Source of the DNA: Raphanus sativus
Taxonomy: Eukaryota > Streptophyta > Magnoliopsida > Brassicales > Brassicaceae
Assembly (NCBI RefSeq): GCF_000801105.2
Contig: NC_079515.1
Coordinates: forward strand, 4,712,001 to 4,776,000
Direction of reading: 5' to 3'
DNA: 64,000 bases
Position numbers and translations under genes: made by a program
Notes under the pieces: generated by a model
What the model saw: only the letters and a program-made list of their open reading frames with translations
Database searches by the model: none
Told to the model about the DNA's origin: nothing
Shown here: in pieces, positions 33,893 through 44,181 of the stretch
Numbering within the stretch: the first letter of the stretch is position 1
How the letters are laid out: every line of letters starts with the position of its first letter

Positions 33893-35956
33893 TTACCAAT
33901 AATCACCGCACGAACAAACACCATTCTTAAAATGGTGGAACCGGTTGGTGTCTCTCACAACGATCTCTCTACCCACAAGCTTTGAGATAACTTTTGTAGC
34001 AGCGTGACAGTTCACACAAGCTCTCAGATTCTTTGTGATCCGCAGTGTTGTCCCTTGGGGTGTACTTACTAGTCCATATGCAATGGCTATCCTTTCGCTG
34101 TGGCTGCAAAGAGTCTCCTCCGCTTCTTCATCGTTGAGATCGTGCAACGAAGCATCCTTGTACGCCACAAACCCACTCTCCTTAAGTTTATTCTCAATCC
34201 ACTCTACTTGTCTCTCAATCTCTTCATATCTTGGATGCGACTTATCACCAACTCGAAAAGCCTCCAACCTTCCCCTTACTTCGACCCAGCTGCATCCAAC
34301 GTCTTTGCTCAATCCTTTCTCCTTCATTCTCACTCGAACCTCTGCAACACGGTCCCACAAACGAGCTGCAGCGTACAGATTAGAGAGCTGCACGTAATGG
34401 CCAGTGTTGGTTGGGTCTATTAAGAAAAGTTGTTGAGCTGCGTATTCTCCTAAACTCACGTGGCGATGCTTCTTGCAAGCGCTTAGGAACGCTCCCCAAA
34501 CCGTTACACCGGGCTGAATAGGCATGCATCTGATCACCTCATAAGCTTGATCAAGATGACCAGCACGACCGAGGAGATCAACGACGCATGCATAGTGCTG
34601 CTGCTGCGGGTTAATTTTGTGGTCTGTCATCCGGTTGAAGAACCACCAGCCTTCTCTTACCAAGCCTGAATGGTTACAAGCCATGAGAAGCCCAAGAAAA
34701 GTCACGTCATTGGGTTGCACTCCACCACGCTCCATTGCACGGTATAGACTGATTGCTTCTCTTGCCCGTCCGTGCAGTCCGTACCCAACAATCATAGCAC
34801 TCCACACCACAACATCTCTATCAAGTGTTCTGTCGAAAACTGATCTTGCGCTTTCTACACTTCCGCATTTAGCAAACATATCGATTAAGGCGCTGCGAAT
34901 GAAAACGTCGTCCCTGTAGTCGCTCCTGCCTACATATTCATCCATCCAGCGAGCCTGCTCAAGAGAACCTACTTGAGCACAAGCCGAAATGGCAGATGTT
35001 ATAGAGATGGTGTCAGGTCTTACACCTTTATTGATCATCTCATGAAACGTATCAATAGCGTCTTTGGCATAACCGTTTTTCGCATAGCCAGAGATCATGG
35101 CGTTCCACAAAATCAAGTTTGGTGACTTCATCTTACCAAACAGAATCTTGGCAGTTTCGACTTGGCCACACTTTGCGTACATGGTGTTGAGAGAGATGAG
35201 CAAGTCAGGCTCTGTTTCAAGACCCATCTTCACAACAGAAGCGTGAACAGCTCTCCCTTGCTCCAAATCCTGCAGGCAAGTGAAAGCATTGAGAACGCTG
35301 ACGAGAGCTACCCAATCAGGCTTCACATCTATCTTCCTCATCCGACCGAAAATCTCCAACGCCTCCACAGGCTCACCGTTCTGAGCATAAGCTGAAACAA
35401 TAGCCGTCCACGTGACCACCGTTCTCTCAGACATTGGCAGTCCTTCAAACACACTTCTCGCACTCCCCACACGCCTGCACTTCGCGTACAAAGCAATGAG
35501 ACCGTTCTGAACAAACCCATCAGCTTCGAATCCAAGCCTGAGTACCTGAGCATGCACGAGCCGACCCATCATAAGATGAGGCAAACCACCGCAAGCTTTG
35601 AGAAGATGAGGGAAAGTGAAAGAATCAGGAGGAACACGAGCGAGCTGCATCTTGGAATACATGAGAACCGCATCTTGGAAGAGATTGTTTCTTGAATAAC
35701 CCGTGATGATAGCGTTCCAAGGGTATATCTGAGGGCGAGGCAATTCGTCGAACACCTTGCGTGCGAAAAGGATGTCGCCAAAGGAAGAGCTCGCGTGAAT
35801 GAGCTTGGTGATCAAGAAGCCACTGAACTGCAAACCCAGAACCAGTAAACGTGCGTGGATTTGCCTGAGCTGAGGTTTGTGAGTGGAGCTATCGATAAGC
35901 GAGGCGTAGAAAGAATCTGAATGGATCCCGCTATTGGCTACATCAAACATGAACAT
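33893..35956 (-). CDS. MEF22: PPR-DYW mitochondrial RNA editing factor
   Basis: An intronless 687-aa pentatricopeptide repeat protein of the PLS-DYW class. Helical repeats run from about residue 40 to 480 with typical phrases (NAIITGYSRNN, PDSFTFPHLLKAC, GRAVHASVVKMG, NAMISGYAKNG). E/E+ motifs and a C-terminal DYW deaminase domain follow. The deaminase signature is intact: HSE (with SHSERIAIAYGL), then CVNCHAATK, and the end CSCGDYW. DYW proteins convert specific cytidines to uridines in organelle transcripts; the repeats read the RNA. Position corresponds to At3g12770, MEF22, which acts in mitochondria. The N terminus looks only weakly like a targeting peptide. Its stop is 163 bases from that of the convergent DCN1-like gene. 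Confidence 0.9.
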   Translation of the reverse strand: MFMFDVANSGIHSDSFYASLIDSSTHKPQLRQIHARLLVLGLQFSGFLITKLIHASSSFGDILFARKVFDELPRPQIYPWNAIITGYSRNNLFQDAVLMYSKMQLARVPPDSFTFPHLLKACGGLPHLMMGRLVHAQVLRLGFEADGFVQNGLIALYAKCRRVGSARSVFEGLPMSERTVVTWTAIVSAYAQNGEPVEALEIFGRMRKIDVKPDWVALVSVLNAFTCLQDLEQGRAVHASVVKMGLETEPDLLISLNTMYAKCGQVETAKILFGKMKSPNLILWNAMISGYAKNGYAKDAIDTFHEMINKGVRPDTISITSAISACAQVGSLEQARWMDEYVGRSDYRDDVFIRSALIDMFAKCGSVESARSVFDRTLDRDVVVWSAMIVGYGLHGRAREAISLYRAMERGGVQPNDVTFLGLLMACNHSGLVREGWWFFNRMTDHKINPQQQHYACVVDLLGRAGHLDQAYEVIRCMPIQPGVTVWGAFLSACKKHRHVSLGEYAAQQLFLIDPTNTGHYVQLSNLYAAARLWDRVAEVRVRMKEKGLSKDVGCSWVEVRGRLEAFRVGDKSHPRYEEIERQVEWIENKLKESGFVAYKDASLHDLNDEEAEETLCSHSERIAIAYGLVSTPQGTTLRITKNLRACVNCHAATKVISKLVGREIVVRDTNRFHHFKNGVCSCGDYW

Positions 35957-36977
35957 GTTTTTTCACTTGAAAGATCAAAGCTTTACATAAAGCTGTAAAA
36001 AATGAGTAGCGAAGAGTTCTTACTGTGGAGAAAAGGAGAAGCAAGAAGAGATGCTTCCGACATTGTTATGACTCTGTCCTCCTGACAATATATTGGTCAT
36101 AACTCACAGTCTTCGCCATATTCATCTCCATAAAAAACAACTGTATCTCGTATTAAAAATTGTATTTTCACATAATAGTTTCACCATTCCATATTTTAAA
36201 ATTTTTTTTGTTCACCACACAAATAATTTTTTTTCCAATTATTATTTTGTTTATTTACCTATTTTGGTCATATTAATTACGATTGACTACTACATAGATT
36301 ATAGTATTATAAAAATATTTAGATATCATTTTAAAAAAAAATGTATGGTGTGTTCGACAACAAAAAAATGTATTCTCTTGCTAAAATGTATTTACATAGT
36401 ACTCTCACCATTCCATAAAATAAAATATTTTAAATTTTGCTTGTTTCACACAGATAAATTTTTATATTTTCAATTATTATTTTGTTTATTTACCTGTTTA
36501 GTCATATTAATTACAGATAACTACTACATATATTATTTATTCTTTTGAAATTATAGTATTATATAAAGATATTTTAGATATCATGTTTTAAAGAAATTTA
36601 AAATCTAAAAAAATCGGAACTGATAGAATATATCACTATCATCCTTAAATTATTAGGGTAAAAAGATTCTTAGTTTAGTTTTCTTATAATTTTTTATAAA
36701 TTTTAAAATAATCTATAACAGATTACACTGTTTTTTAAATGTTATTAGTTTTTTTTTTGGCTAAATAAAAAATTATTGGGTTGTTAACTTGTTATCCACT
36801 TTAAAGAAATAGAAGTCATCCTTTAACTGTTAGGGATCAAAATATTTGCTAATCCTATATCTTAGCGGGTTTTATATTTTGCTATATTCTAGGGTTTAGA
36901 GTTGTTATTTAATTTGCTTACGACTAAGAACATAACTCACAAGAGAAGAAAAAAACTCACACGAGAAGAAAAAAAAC
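35957..36977. other. Divergent intergenic region, MEF22 / UBC-like gene
   Basis: About 1 kb of AT-rich sequence. From 36093 to 36548 a duplicated motif set (tttcaccattccata..taaaat, attattttgtttatttacct, catattaattac) appears twice about 230 bases apart, an old tandem duplication. An open frame there (36093-36548) is low-complexity and not convincing as a gene. Confidence 0.4.
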
Positions 36978-38156
36978 ATGAGCAGTAGTAGTACTCCTGG
37001 TGAAAGTTTATACAAAGCCAAGTCGAAAGGTATTGATGCAATCAGCAGCGACTCTGATGATGATGATCTAACAAGAGTATTAACAGCACAACGCTCTAGG
37101 TCATATTCTATGAATCGATATAGGTCGAATTCTGTGAATGGATATAGGTCAAACTCTATTGATCTAAATAGGAGACGTGCTGAGAAAGTCAGAACGGTTT
37201 CAACTAGAGAAAAGAAAGAAGAGTCCAAACCGGAACCAGAAGAAGAGAAAGTTGGTGACATCGTTCGTTTCGGACGAGACAGCTACTTCGTAGTTGACAT
37301 CTTCGAGAAGGAGATCATGGAGCTGGGAGATAAGGTGGATTTGAACTTCAAGAGATTCAACAAGTTCGAAGCTGTTGATGGATGCACTCCACGGGATCAT
37401 CACTTCATCCACTACAGGTGTTGTTACTCGTCTTGCTGCTGCGTCTGTGCTCTCAGTAGCGTAGAGAGAGAGTGGGGAAGGCTGAAGAAAGAGTTGGAGA
37501 AGAGAGATGGTTCCAGTGGAGTCAGCTTCTTCGTCAGGACTTACAACGAAAGAAAAGAGCTGATGAGAGTTGCTGCAACCGACGAGAGTCACAGCTTGTT
37601 CTTCTTTGATGTTAAGTTCCCTACAGAGTATCCATACCAAGCGCCGAGTCTCTTCTACCATCCCTATGGCCTTCCTTTGAGTAACTTTGAAACCCAAAAG
37701 CTATTAAAACCCAAACGTAGTTACGACGTATTAGATGTGTTTCTCCACATTGAAGAGACTGTGATGAACAACACCAACAAGTCATGTGATCAGATGCTGG
37801 ATATGCTGAAGCGTCCTCTCAATGGGTTTGAGGATTTTGTGAGAGGACACTTCAGGAAGAAGGGAGCTTTTATTTTAAAGGACATGATGGAAGAGATGGA
37901 TTTGGCAAAGGAGAGGGATAGAAACAGCTTTTTCAAAACGTATGTTGCCTTTGAAGACAATAAATGTTACTGTGGGCATCTTCTCAACAAAGATCTTAGA
38001 GAAGAGCTGGAGAGGTACAAGGAGAAAGAGTGTTCACTAGGTGATCACTACTACTCTTCTTCATCTTCTTACTTCCCAACCATAATTAGCAGGTTTGATG
38101 ACATTCAGAAGACACCAAGATACAAAAACTTCTTGAACAAGCTCTTCATCTTGTAG
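36978..38156 (+). CDS. UBC-fold (E2-like) protein, apparently lacking the catalytic Cys
   Basis: A single-exon gene of 392 aa. Residues 1-95 are a polar, Ser/Asp/Arg-rich leader with a small repeat (RYRSNSV, GYRSNSI). Residues about 160-300 resemble the core of the large PHO2/UBC23-type E2 enzymes: FFVRTYNERKELMRVAA, LFFFDVKFPTEYPYQAPSLF, then GFEDFVRGHFRKKGAFIL. In active E2s of this group a Cys (in a KVCLSLL-like motif) follows the YPxxxP loop; here the matching stretch, FETQKLLKPKRSYDVLDVFL, has no Cys. A cluster of five Cys lies earlier, at about 148-157. So it is probably an inactive E2 variant or regulator. Position matches At3g12775, annotated as UBC family. Converges on PGK1. Confidence 0.75.
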   Translation: MSSSSTPGESLYKAKSKGIDAISSDSDDDDLTRVLTAQRSRSYSMNRYRSNSVNGYRSNSIDLNRRRAEKVRTVSTREKKEESKPEPEEEKVGDIVRFGRDSYFVVDIFEKEIMELGDKVDLNFKRFNKFEAVDGCTPRDHHFIHYRCCYSSCCCVCALSSVEREWGRLKKELEKRDGSSGVSFFVRTYNERKELMRVAATDESHSLFFFDVKFPTEYPYQAPSLFYHPYGLPLSNFETQKLLKPKRSYDVLDVFLHIEETVMNNTNKSCDQMLDMLKRPLNGFEDFVRGHFRKKGAFILKDMMEEMDLAKERDRNSFFKTYVAFEDNKCYCGHLLNKDLREELERYKEKECSLGDHYYSSSSSYFPTIISRFDDIQKTPRYKNFLNKLFIL

Positions 38157-38318
38157 TTTCTCTAGTAGTGTTTTCTTTGTGCTTCCTTTTTATAAAAAAA
38201 ATAATAATAATATATGAGTTTTTTTTTTAATATAAAGTCAGAATAGATTTGCAGCAAAAGAAACTCAATGGTTAACTTATACATAAGCTTGCCTCATCAA
38301 AATGTTTTTGAGTTTCTA

Positions 38319-40238
38319 TTAAGCTTCATCAAGGGCGATGACACCGGGAAGTACTTTGCCTTCCAAAAGCTCCAAGCTGGCTCCACCACCAGTGGAGATG
38401 TGACTCATGACACCTGCAACTCCTACTTTCTCCACTGCAGCCACTGAGTCTCCTCCTCCTATTATAGTCGTCACTCCTTTTTCACTTAGCTCTGCTAGTT
38501 TATTCGCAACCGCCTGCAACAAAACCATAACACCCCCCAACTTAACCTACCAACATGTTCATCCACCATATGTTTTTTAATCGTTTTCATACCTCTGTTC
38601 CTGCAGCAAACTTCTCCATCTCGAAAACTCCCATTGGTCCATTCCAAATGACTGTCTGTGTTGTGTCCAGAGCTTCGTTGAATGTTTTTATCGACTCTGG
38701 ACCGATGTCTAATCCCATCCATCCGTCCTCAATGCCTGATGCAGACACAACCTACACACATTCACATTACATACTTTCACTTAGAAACAAATCTCTACCA
38801 ATTTTTTTAACAACTCTGATTCTCTCATCTCTAGTATAGAATCCATTCAGTTTTCTTCTATCAACCATTAACTAAGAATTTAGAAAGACATTTTTTAAAG
38901 CAATGGCGAGATGAGACAGACCTTGCTGTTGGCATCAGCAGCGAACTTGTCAGCAACCACAACATCGGTTGGCAACAAAAGAGAGACGCCTTTGGCTTTA
39001 GCTTTGGCGAGGAGAGATGTAGCCAGTTCGAGTTTGTCTTCTTCGACAAGTGACGAGCCAACAGAGAGACCCTGCGCCTTGTAGAATGTAAAGATCATTC
39101 CACCACCAAGAAGAAGGATGTCACACTTCTCAAGAAGCGATTCAATAACTCCAATCTTGGACGACACCTTGGAACCACCCACTATGGCTGCAAACGGTCT
39201 CTTTGGGTTCGAAACCGCTCCCACAAGGTAATCAAGCTCCTGTAAAAAAAAACGTAGAGAGTAAACAAAAAAAAAACAATTCTCTAAAAAGCATAATGTA
39301 ATTAACCTTTTGGAGAAGGAAGCCAGCAACAGAAGGCTTCAAGAACTTAGTGACTCCTTCAGTGGAAGCATGAGCTCTGTGAGCAGTTCCGAAAGCATCA
39401 TTGACATAGAGATCAGCTAACGAAGCAAGCTTCTTGGCGAACTCTGGATCGTTCTTCTCTTCCTCCTTGTAAAACCTAACGTTCTCAAGAAGCAAAACTC
39501 CACCTTCAGGGAGAGAACCCACCAAGCTTTCAACTTCAGGACCAATACAGTCGTCAGCTTTCTTGACCTGCAAACAACAACTTCAACCCTCAAAAGAGCT
39601 ATTTCAAGAAATTGACTTTCCACAGAGAAAGATGATGACTTTTACCTCAATACCAAGAAGCTCAGACAGCCTAGGGACAAGAGGAGCTAAACTGAACTTC
39701 GGTGTCACTCCCTTTGGCCTTCCCTACAAGTTCAAAACGCATCAAAATGTCTAGCTTTACATTCTACAAGGCGCAATGGAGGAGTTTCAAGTTGTACCAG
39801 ATGAGTGGAGAGGATGACTTTAGCGCCATTGTCGATCAAGTACTTGATCGTCGGAATGGCGGCACGGATCCTCGTATCGTCGGTGATCGTCTGACTGTCG
39901 TCAAGAGGTACATTCAGATCAGCTCTGACAAAGACCTTCTTCCCTTTCAAATCAGCGGAGGTCAAGTCTCCGACGCTCTTCTTCTTCGCCGCCATGGAGA
40001 CGACTCCTCTGGTGCCTCTGCCGCCGCGGAAAGAGTGGACCTTTGAGGAGACTTGGACGGTGAAGCGGGAGTCGAGGACGGCGGAGAAGCCGAGAGGACG
40101 AGTGGAGATGGATTTGGATTTGGAGGAGACGGGCAGAAGGGTGGCGCGTGCTCGAGTTGCGGCGGATGAAGCGACGGCGGCTCCGGTTGACTTGAGGAGT
40201 GAAAGGGATGGACTTGCGGCGGCGGCGGCGGATGACAT
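38319..40238 (-). CDS. PGK1: Plastid phosphoglycerate kinase 1
   Basis: Six exons (40238-39798, 39723-39646, 39567-39307, 39239-38922, 38751-38593, 38513-38319), all joined at codon boundaries, give 483 aa. The first 75 or so residues are Ser/Ala/Arg-rich with few acids, a chloroplast transit peptide, followed by the conserved kinase: [57 protein letters not shown] and the nucleotide site [14 protein letters not shown] near the end. It phosphorylates 3-phosphoglycerate with ATP in the Calvin-Benson cycle. Length and exon phases agree with plant plastid PGKs. Position matches At3g12780. No missing residue seen. Confidence 0.96.
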
Positions 40239-40710
40239 GTTGAGTTAGAGAGAGAAGGATCACGAGAGATGATGATGAAGAGACAAGGAGAGAGTGTGAC
40301 TCACAATCTTCTGTAGGTGATTAGAATATTATATATGTTTTTCTTTTTTTTCTTATCGTTGATGTGAGGTTCAGACAAAGCCTTCTGACTTCTGAGCTTT
40401 GAGAATCTCCATCACAATTCACAACCATTCTTATTGTATAATAGTATTTTTCTTATTACTGTACCAAAGAATATGCTTCCTCCACATAATCTCTTAATAC
40501 CATACTGTTTGTCTACGATGTAATACAAATATACAATCACTAACCAAACAAGGCAGTGTCAAATGTGACTTTATTTGAGATGGGAAACACAAATGCTTCT
40601 CAAGTTCACTGGTGTCTCATATCATACAGTACTGTCTTCAACAAACAGAATGTTCAATACCATTTCTTGCCTGTCCCCAACATAATACATTAACACAACA
40701 ACACACTAGT
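40239..40710. other. Region between PGK1 start and SDRB stop
   Basis: Holds the PGK1 promoter and the SDRB 3' UTR; both genes are on the minus strand. A TATA-like attatatat near 40328 suits PGK1. No other gene. Confidence 0.45.
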
Positions 40711-41980
40711 TTAGAGTTTACTGGTCGGCTTGGCCCTGGATCTCTTCTCCACAACACGAGAGAGTTCCTTGACAGCATCTTTGGGTAAATGACGAGGTTT
40801 GCTAAGCCACTGTCCATTATCTACCATCATTGTCAGTCCATTCACATACTTCCCTGTTTAACCAAATCAGCCATATGTTTTCATCATCTAACCATTTATA
40901 TATAATACTGTTTCAAAAGTTAAAAAAAAAAACTCAGCATACCGGAATCACAGCTGAGGTAAATTGCAGCCATGGCGACATCCCACTTCTCACCGAGTTT
41001 ATAGAGAGGTATATAATCTCCAGCTTTGTTCTCAATCTCGTCAGGTCCAAGTTTACTCATCCCAGGTGTATCTCCGATGGGGCCTGGCGCAATCCCGTTC
41101 ACTCTAATCTCGTAGTCAGTTCCCCACTCCAATGCCAAGTTCCTTGTCGTAGCATCAACTGCAGCCTAGTTCGAAGTTTCAAAAAGACTGTTACTTTCCA
41201 TTGCTACTTAGTTCATAATCTCTGACTTGATGCTGAAAACTCAGTCATTTACCTTGGCTGCAGAGACATGGACTTGGTACCAAGAAGCAGTGTAATGCAG
41301 AGTAGCACTAATGTTGAGAATCGAACCGCCGCCGCCGCTTGACGAGTCTCTCCCGGGCCCTCCTTTCTTGAGATACTTGAGTGCTTCACGGCACATGTTG
41401 AATGTTCCTACAGCGTCAATGTCCAAAACTAGACAAGAGCAACAAACAAACAAAAAAAAAGATGTTAACTTTAGTCCATAGACAAAGACTCAAAGTGAAC
41501 AAAGGATGGATGATGAATTGATGATTCACCTGTTCGGAAGCCATTGGTGGACAAATCCTCAGCAGCTGCGAGGAAGTTTCCAGCGGCGGCGTTGACGAGA
41601 ATATCAACCTTACCGAAATGGTTAAAAGTTGACTCGACGACTCTTCTCGCATCCTCTGGCTTACGAACATCTCCTTCGAATCCAACAGCCTTTGGTTCGA
41701 GACACATGCACAGAGAGAGAGAGAGTGATTAACTCAACAAGCAATCGAAAAAAAGAAACAAACTTTATTATTCATCGAGAAGAAGTAGAGTTACCGGAAT
41801 CCCTAGAGATCGGAGATTAGAGACGGCGTCGTCGAGGACTTGTTTACGGCGACCCATGATGGCGATGGAAGCTCCATGTTTGCCGAACTGAGAGGAGATC
41901 TCGAAGCCGATGCCGGATCCGCCGCCGGTGATGAGAGCTACCTTGCCTTTGAGTACATCAGGCTTGAACGGAGAGTCCAT
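40711..41980 (-). CDS. SDRB: Peroxisomal short-chain dehydrogenase/reductase (2,4-dienoyl-CoA reductase type)
   Basis: Five exons (41980-41795, 41689-41530, 41428-41253, 41165-40943, 40853-40711) give 295 aa. The Rossmann cofactor motif GGGSGIGF sits near residue 20, followed by DILVNAAAGNFL (the NNAG-like strand) and HYTASWYQVHVSAAKAAVDA, where the active-site region of DECR-type SDRs lies. The C terminus is PTSKL, a perfect type 1 peroxisomal targeting signal. This fits SDRb/2,4-dienoyl-CoA reductase, an auxiliary enzyme for beta-oxidation of unsaturated fatty acids. The ATG at 41980 is used because the codon six bases upstream is GTG. Position corresponds to At3g12800. Confidence 0.9.
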
Positions 41981-44181
41981 GGTCACGATTCAAGAGTCAA
42001 GACACGCAATAGCGAAGACGAAGAAAATGATGAGGCAAAATGACACTTCGTGTTTCGTTTCTCTTCTATTTACTTCCCATCACCTGTCACAGTCATAGTC
42101 ATGGTCACATTTATTTTGAACCAAAGAACTGAACCGTACCAAACTGAGACAACAAAAATCAAACCGGATTTCATAAATATCCATTCCTGGCCGGACAGAT
42201 CCTATGTTTCTAAAATAGAAAAACCAAAATTAGTACTTAACCAAAAATCGAATAAATATCTGAATTTAAAAAAATACATATTATTATATAGTAATAGTAT
42301 ATATACCTACAAGTTTCAATTATATTTAGTATCTAAATAATCAATCTTCTAAAATTACTATTTGTAAACCGAATTACCTAAAATCCTTATAAATATTTTT
42401 ATATATCTTAATCATTCAATATATAACTTAAAATTTTGAATTAATTAACGTTTTAGACATGTTAATTACCTAAAATTTCGAAACCAAATTGCATTTAAAA
42501 CTTTTCAGATATGGCCTCGATTGGTACAGCAGATGAAGAAGCAGTATGCTGAAGAAGCTGTATGCTTTCACTAAAATTTTTAATAAAGTGATTGGTAGAG
42601 CAGTAGCATTATATAATTTTAAAATTATCATAAAAGTTAGTATATAATATATTTATTTTAAAATAATATATATTAATTATAATATATATTAATAATATAT
42701 TTGTTATTAAAATAATGAATCTTATTTAATTTTATAAATTAAATTAATTTTTAAATGTGAAATAGTGTTATTTAAAAAATAAAAAAAACTATTTAAAAAT
42801 AAAATTTATTTTTGGAAAAAAATAATTTTGATAATATTAAATAAAATAAATAAATTTTAAAAATTAATTTATATAAAAAATATCATTATTTATTTATTGG
42901 TTGAGAAATAAATGATCCATGTATAATATTATCATAAAAAATAATCTATGACATATAATTTATTTATTTATAAATATAAATGTGTTTATTTTATAATATT
43001 TAAATATATATTATTTTATGTATTTTATTAAAAATAATGAATGATATGTGTAATTATATAAATTTTATTGTATTTTAAATGTGAAATATTGTTATTTTAA
43101 AAAAATAAAATAATTAATCACAAATTTTAGTTTTTTTAAATATAAATTTATTGTCGACAAAAAAAAAAAAAACATATTTTTTATATTATTAAACACACAT
43201 AATTTAATTACATATAATTATTTTTGAATATATATAAATTCAAAATGCAAATGCTCTTTCAAAAGATTCATATGAGAGCATTGAGCAAAGAGCATTTGGA
43301 GAGCATAAGCATCTTGTAAATGCTTTTCTAAATGCTTTTGTGATCAATGTTGATTGGATAATAAGGAGCATAATGCTAATGCTAATGCTCTGCCAATCAA
43401 ACCCATAGTTAGTTTTCAATTTTTTTACATAAATCAAATTTAAAATTTAAAATAACTGAACGATTTCTAAATCTTTAAAATTGAAAAAAAAAGAAATTAG
43501 TATACCCGAAATGAAACTAGACGGTCCCGGGTTTGATTTAATAGCTACTTATTTTTAGAAAAAGAAAGAATATAATCTTTCCAGTAATAACGATTTTCTA
43601 CTAATAACAGCAATGATACTGCCAGAGTGTACTACTATAATGTATATCATCATATATAATATAATCAACTAAATTCGCTAAGTATTATCATCACATTCAC
43701 ATCATATGGTAAAAAAATCCTAAATATTTTACAAGCAATTAATTATTAAAATAATAATTTTAAGGAAAAAGAGGGTTACGAGGACCCAACAACCCTTCCT
43801 TCATCTATCCGCGCCGCGCGTTCTCTCTCCTCTTCTCCTCTCCATTTTTAGACCTTTTCGTAAAAAAATCTTCTATTTTCTTTTCCGTTGTCGATCTCTC
43901 AAATCACATCACCGTAACGAAGTGAAGAGATTTGATTCACAGAAAAAGAAAAAAAAGTCGTTCCCTTTCTATCCATCCGAGAAACTCTCTCTCTTTTTAA
44001 CCTAGATTAGTCGGTAACATCAGCTGTAAAATTCCAAGATTCTGCAACCGCTTCTTTTTTTTTTACTGTGATGATTACAGTGACGCGACCTATTAGTCAC
44101 GGATTCGTCGCGTGGAGTTTATCGCCGCTGATGTAGAAACCCTAGTTTCGTCACTAGTCGTCTTCTTTGGGTGGTTAGTAA
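41981..44181. other. Divergent intergenic region SDRB / PIE1
   Basis: Very AT-rich from 42200 to 43750 and mostly occupied by a putative inverted-repeat element (42512-43406). The 43790-44181 part is GC-richer with TCTC runs and an aaaccctag telobox near 44138, typical of a 5' UTR; it belongs to PIE1. Confidence 0.45.
42512..43406. mobile_element. Putative non-autonomous TIR element
   Basis: The left end reads ggcctcgattggtacagcag and the reverse complement of the right end reads gggtttgattggcagagcat: imperfect terminal inverted repeats sharing GATTGG and AGCA. Both subterminal regions contain repeated gcatatgct/aatgct-like words. The 900-bp body is extremely AT-rich and non-coding. Target duplication is unclear, so superfamily is not assigned. 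Confidence 0.4.

Noticed and set aside
36093..36548. 151-codon open frame between MEF22 and the UBC-like gene
   Set aside because: It is low-complexity, AT-rich and spans an old tandem duplication; no domain seen.
39952..40263. Antisense and alternate-frame open frames over PGK1 exon 1
   Set aside because: GC-rich transit-peptide codons leave other frames open; the sense frame explains the sequence.
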